Shown here: positions 40,218 through 42,743 of the stretch, piece after piece | How the letters are laid out: every line of letters begins with the position of its first letter | Numbering within the stretch: position 1 is the first letter of the stretch | IMG/VR virus record: IMGVR_UViG_3300021963_000004 | Coordinates: 1 to 42,743 of that record | Source: a virus | DNA length: 42,743 nucleotides | Direction: 5' to 3' (one strand) | The notes under the pieces: model-generated | Database searches by the model: none | What the model was told of the DNA's origin: nothing | Seen by the model: the letters and a program-made list of their open reading frames with translations, nothing else | Made by a program: the position numbers and the translations under genes

Positions 40218-40679
40218 TTAGACTTCAGGTGCAAACTCTGTCTTGTCGTCCACGTATTCCGACACATCAAACGACGGACACGCCTTGAGCGCATCGAGGT
40301 CTCGGTGCCCAACGATGACAGCTTGCGGGTACGTTTCATGTAACTCCTTCAGCGTCAGGTAGAGCGTGGTCCACTGCGCGTCGGTGAAGTTGTTCTCCGG
40401 TTGTAGCTTATCGTCAACACCCCCAACCAGACACACACCAACACTATCAAAGTTATGGCCCAATACATGCGCCCCCTGCTCAGATAGCAAGCGGCCTCTC
40501 TCTCTAGTTCCGTCACGACGAATGATGTAATGGTATCCCACATCAGAGAAGCCTCTCTTTCGATGCCATTCCTTGATCTCCTTCACGCCAATGTCCATCG
40601 TCGGTGTCGTGGCGGAACAGTGGATGACGATATAGTTTGTCACCTTCCTGAGCACGACCCACGGTTTCAATTCATCCAC
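40218..40679 (-). CDS. T7-type lysozyme (N-acetylmuramoyl-L-alanine amidase), copy 1
   Basis: 153 residues (T7 gp3.5: 151). Zinc ligands His20 (VIHCSA), His125 (GHRD) and Cys134 (KACPSFD); catalytic Tyr49 (GYHYII) and Lys132. In T7 this enzyme cleaves peptidoglycan and also inhibits T7 RNA polymerase, aiding replication and packaging. The start is GTG and follows the endonuclease stop at once (GAGGAGGAG upstream). It precedes primase-helicase, the T7 order 3-3.5-4. It has an intact C-terminus, unlike copy 2. Confidence 0.94.
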   Translation of the reverse strand: MDELKPWVVLRKVTNYIVIHCSATTPTMDIGVKEIKEWHRKRGFSDVGYHYIIRRDGTRERGRLLSEQGAHVLGHNFDSVGVCLVGGVDDKLQPENNFTDAQWTTLYLTLKELHETYPQAVIVGHRDLDALKACPSFDVSEYVDDKTEFAPEV

Positions 40680-40680
40680 G

Positions 40681-41079
40681 CTACTCCTCCTCTATCCACA
40701 TGCGGGGCACAATCTGCTTGGCATACAGGAAGCCATTCTTCTTGCACCAATCCGCGTAGGTTGTTTTTGATTTGGCACTGAGCTTCGCGTTCGGGTTGCT
40801 GAACACGAAGCGAATGTCTAGCTCTGGTCGTTGAAACTTGATACACAGATGCTTCGACCTATCGGCTGGCCTGAACCAGCCCTTGCACTCGATGAAGATT
40901 CCGTTGGGCAGTTGGAAGTCGGGATGGTACTGCCGTGGTCGCTTCTCCGAGTATTCAATCGGCTCGATCTCCTTCTCTCCCTTCGCATCAGGGCACTGCG
41001 CCCTGACCTCCACTTCGAGGCCAGAGCGTAGTCCTGTTGCTCGGCGCACCTTATCGGGGATACATCGAATGATGGGCAC
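40681..41079 (-). CDS. Endonuclease I (T7 gp3-like), copy A
   Basis: 132 residues. Catalytic set of the family: Glu22 (LRSGLE), Asp54 (YHPDFQLPNGIF), Glu64 and Lys66 (IECKG); the rest follows T7 gp3 (RSKHLCIKF, PELDIRFVF, TTYADWC). The start is GTG, lying inside the reading frame of lysozyme copy 2. Bases 40873-41057 (residues about 8-69, with all catalytic residues) are identical to copy B, while the C-terminal half has diverged. It would resolve recombination junctions and degrade host DNA. Confidence 0.9.
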   Translation of the reverse strand: MPIIRCIPDKVRRATGLRSGLEVEVRAQCPDAKGEKEIEPIEYSEKRPRQYHPDFQLPNGIFIECKGWFRPADRSKHLCIKFQRPELDIRFVFSNPNAKLSAKSKTTYADWCKKNGFLYAKQIVPRMWIEEE

Positions 41080-41456
41080 GCCTTACCCGCGTCCAGGTCT
41101 CGGTGCCCTACGATCACGGCTTTCGGGTATGCTTCGTGGAGTTCCTTCAGCGTGAGGTAGAGGGTCGTCCACTGCTCGGAGGTAAAGTTGTCTTCAGGAG
41201 TGAGGGTGCCGTCACCGCTAACACCACCGACAAGACAAACACCAACGCTGTGATGATTATGCCCAACCACATGAGCGCCAATTTCATTGAGCGGTCTCCC
41301 TCTCTCTCTGGTGCCATCACGTCGGATGACGTAGTGATAGCCAATGGTGAAAAATCCTCGTTCTCGATGCCACTCAGTTATTTCCTTTATCCCTATGTCC
41401 ATTTTCGCAGGGGAGGCGCTGCAATGAACGCAGATATAGCTGGTTGCTGTTCTCAC
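40818..41456 (-). CDS. T7-type lysozyme, copy 2, with out-of-frame tail
   Basis: Residues 1-133 are a lysozyme paralogue of copy 1, with His11, Tyr40, His118, Lys125 and Cys127 all kept. At residue 133 (FDVS, base 41058) homology stops and the frame runs on for 79 residues across endonuclease copy A in the wrong frame, so the normal last ~13 residues are lost. The start is GTG with AAGGAA upstream. Either a real fused junction or an assembly chimera at the shared endonuclease block. If real, it may be a second RNAP inhibitor or amidase. Confidence 0.7.
   Translation of the reverse strand: MRTATSYICVHCSASPAKMDIGIKEITEWHRERGFFTIGYHYVIRRDGTRERGRPLNEIGAHVVGHNHHSVGVCLVGGVSGDGTLTPEDNFTSEQWTTLYLTLKELHEAYPKAVIVGHRDLDAGKACPSFDVSPIRCAEQQDYALASKWRSGRSALMRRERRRSSRLNTRRSDHGSTIPTSNCPTESSSSARAGSGQPIGRSICVSSFNDQS
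40873..41057. repeat. 185-bp block identical to 42645..42743 plus 1..127
   Basis: Every base matches the other endonuclease copy through this block. On one side (below 40873) the copies stay homologous but diverged; on the other (above 41057) similarity ends at a CCGATAAGG joint. The block covers the catalytic half of endonuclease I. Confidence 0.9.
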
Positions 41457-41495
41457 TTATAGGTTCCTTCCATGTCCGGATGATTGATGGCAAAA

Positions 41496-41822
41496 CTACA
41501 CAGCTCGGAGTGTCTGCATGACGTTATGTTTGATGGTCGTGTTGCGCGTGATCGCGCGAGTACACTTGGCGATCTCTGCCCTCAAACTCTCTCGGTGAAG
41601 GTCGTTTGTGGGATCGTAGGCGACCACCGACAGGGGGCCACGCTCTTTAGTGGAATCAGGACGTAAGCGAACCAGTGCCAGCTTTCCCTTCATGGCAAGG
41701 TTGCGCCACATCGCTAGCCCCGCGGCGTGATCTACTTCAGTTTCTTCGATGTCGCCCCCCTCGTTCAGGAACCGAATAAATTCTGTTTCACGTTGCGTGT
41801 GGTGCATATCTCGCAAATCCAT
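41496..41822 (-). CDS. Hypothetical 108-residue protein
   Basis: From the ATG at 41822 (MDLRDMHHTQRETEFIRFLN), chosen for GGAGG 9 bases upstream; the start lies just after the preceding stop. Helical with charged segments (EVDHAAGLAMWRNLAMKGKL, RAITRNTTIKHNVMQTLRAV). It lies between two halves of the duplicated endonuclease/lysozyme region. No family recognised. Confidence 0.65.
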   Translation of the reverse strand: MDLRDMHHTQRETEFIRFLNEGGDIEETEVDHAAGLAMWRNLAMKGKLALVRLRPDSTKERGPLSVVAYDPTNDLHRESLRAEIAKCTRAITRNTTIKHNVMQTLRAV

Positions 41823-41824
41823 GA

Positions 41825-42448
41825 CTAGGCCCTCCATTGTTGTTTAACTAACGTGAGAAGTCTTTCCTTCACGAAGTTGAGGTTCACCATCGCTTCTGGT
41901 CCACCTCCGTGGTCTGGGTGCAGATCCTTCGCCACCGCTCGATACCCGGCCTCAACGACCTTGATGGCAATTTCTCGCTGAGATACGACGGTTTCTTGGA
42001 ACTTCTTCCTTGTGGATAACTTTCGTTCCTCGATCTCCTTCAGCTCCTTATCCCGTTGAATCTCCGCAGCTTTTTCGGCTGCGGGCTTAGCACGATGGCT
42101 CGCTATGCGCTCCTTTCGCAACTCCTTGGTTTTGTTATCGAACTCTTTGAGAATGCGGGACTCCTCTTTTTTATCCACAGCTTCTTTCAAGCAATCTCGC
42201 TGACTTAGGTTTCCGACGCGCTGGACATCCATGCCTGCGATGGTCAAATACACGTAGGCTTGACTCTTCTCGAAATCACAGTTGTCTCGAATCCACTTGA
42301 GCCACTGGTCCTCTGGGACGTTCTCCCGTTGCTTGGCCAGCCAGGTGCCGCACTCGTGTGCCTTCTTGCCACCCAATTCCTTGGCGTCCACGCAGGCTTG
42401 GTGGGCAGCGTTGATTTGCTTCTTGTAGGACACCAGTTCAGTTCCCAT
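41825..42448 (-). CDS. DUF3102-like protein with C-terminal J-domain-like motif
   Basis: 207 residues. The N-terminal part (GTWLAKQRENVPEDQWLKWI, DNCDFEKSQAYVYLTIAGM) follows the DUF3102 pattern found in phage and plasmid proteins. A long charged helix spans about 95-160. Residues about 165-205 (AGYRAVAKDLHPDHGGGPEA, then FVKERLL) resemble helices II-III of a J domain with the HPD tripeptide. It could recruit host DnaK to a phage complex; that is inference. The start overlaps the stop of endonuclease copy B. Confidence 0.65.
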   Translation of the reverse strand: MGTELVSYKKQINAAHQACVDAKELGGKKAHECGTWLAKQRENVPEDQWLKWIRDNCDFEKSQAYVYLTIAGMDVQRVGNLSQRDCLKEAVDKKEESRILKEFDNKTKELRKERIASHRAKPAAEKAAEIQRDKELKEIEERKLSTRKKFQETVVSQREIAIKVVEAGYRAVAKDLHPDHGGGPEAMVNLNFVKERLLTLVKQQWRA

Positions 42449-42743
42449 GCTTTGATTCCTCCTCTATCCACGCTTGCGGGACCGTTCCCTTGGCGTATTT
42501 GAACCCGAACTTGAAACACCACATACCGTAGGTGGTCTCCGATCCCTTGCCGAGCTTGGCCTTCGGATTCGTGAACACAAACCGTATGTCCAACTCTGGA
42601 TGCTGGTACTTGATACACAGATGCTTCGACCGGTCGGCAGGTCGGAACCAGCCCTTGCACTCGATGAAGATTCCGTTGGGCAGTTGGAAGTCGGGATGGT
42701 ACTGCCGTGGTCGCTTCTCCGAGTATTCAATCGGCTCGATCTC
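42438..42743 (-). CDS. Endonuclease I, copy B, C-terminal part (continues from 152..1)
   Basis: Encodes YHPDFQLPNGIFIECKG with the catalytic Asp, Glu and Lys, then RSKHLCIKYQHPELDIRFVF and TTYGMWCFKFG, ending WIEEESKHGN at a TGA (42440-42438). From 42645 upward the sequence is identical to copy A; below that it differs by scattered changes. Frame is preserved across the contig join, giving a full 138-residue enzyme with 1..152. Confidence 0.85.
   Translation of the reverse strand, partial: EIEPIEYSEKRPRQYHPDFQLPNGIFIECKGWFRPADRSKHLCIKYQHPELDIRFVFTNPKAKLGKGSETTYGMWCFKFGFKYAKGTVPQAWIEEESKHGN
42703..42743. repeat. 41-bp terminal overlap with 1..41
   Basis: Identical to the first 41 bases of the window; see the matching entry. 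Part of the 185-bp duplicated block. Confidence 0.95.

Noticed and set aside
40818-41057. 79-residue tail of lysozyme copy 2 as a functional domain
   Set aside because: It is the wrong frame of endonuclease I copy A, Ser/Arg-rich, with no domain pattern.
1-42743. tRNA genes and CRISPR arrays
   Set aside because: No cloverleaf with a GTTCRA-type T-arm was noticed on reading, and no array of regularly spaced repeats; the early repeats are irregularly spaced and tied to gene starts.

Overview
The window is an essentially complete genome of a T7-like podophage (Autographiviridae-type plan: its own single-subunit RNA polymerase, A-family DNA polymerase, fused primase-helicase, gp13-gp16-like internal virion proteins). 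All credible genes lie on the minus strand, so the genome reads from high to low coordinates. The internal-core protein set and a T7-type lysozyme point to a Gram-negative host; nothing seen identifies the host further. The first and last 41 bases are identical, so the contig is probably a circularly closed assembly of a linear, terminally redundant genome. The break falls inside a duplicated endonuclease gene.

Layout in transcription order. (1) 9.1-8.65 kb: early control region with clustered CTTTACAC octamers, a 15-bp direct repeat, a sigma70-like promoter and a ~193-nt inverted-repeat RNA element. (2) 8.6-4.66 kb: early genes, namely small ORFs, a DUF932 protein, a GP88-family protein, several tiny genes preceded by a shared repeat, and a tyrosine integrase. 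(3) 4.6-1.45 kb: phage RNA polymerase and small genes. (4) 1.44 kb through the origin of numbering to 34.95 kb: DNA metabolism, namely SSB, endonuclease I copy B, a DUF3102/J-domain-like protein, lysozyme copy 2, endonuclease I copy A, lysozyme copy 1, primase-helicase, DNA polymerase, HNH nuclease, 5'-3' exonuclease and a DUF1599-like protein, closed by a strong terminator. (5) 34.9-10.4 kb: virion and packaging genes, namely portal, six extra virion or unknown genes, scaffold, holin, capsid, terminator, tail tubes A and B, internal virion proteins, a beta-helix tail fibre, a holin-like protein, TerS and TerL. (6) 10.4-9.5 kb: a phage-type promoter running into an AT-rich tract (candidate origin), an FmdB-like zinc ribbon, and small membrane and lipoprotein genes. 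(7) 9.54-9.11 kb: non-coding DNA that probably holds the physical genome ends.

Host polymerase would transcribe the early block; the phage polymerase would then act at a repeated promoter motif (CTATSYCMCCCACTMTGWA) seen before the polymerase gene, before the portal block and in the right-end region. The integrase suggests lysogeny or integration, but no repressor family was recognised. The most unusual parts are the structured RNA element with a promoter placed at its 5' end, the octamer cluster beside it, the start-associated repeat family in the early genes, and the duplicated endonuclease/lysozyme pair that shares a 185-bp identical block.
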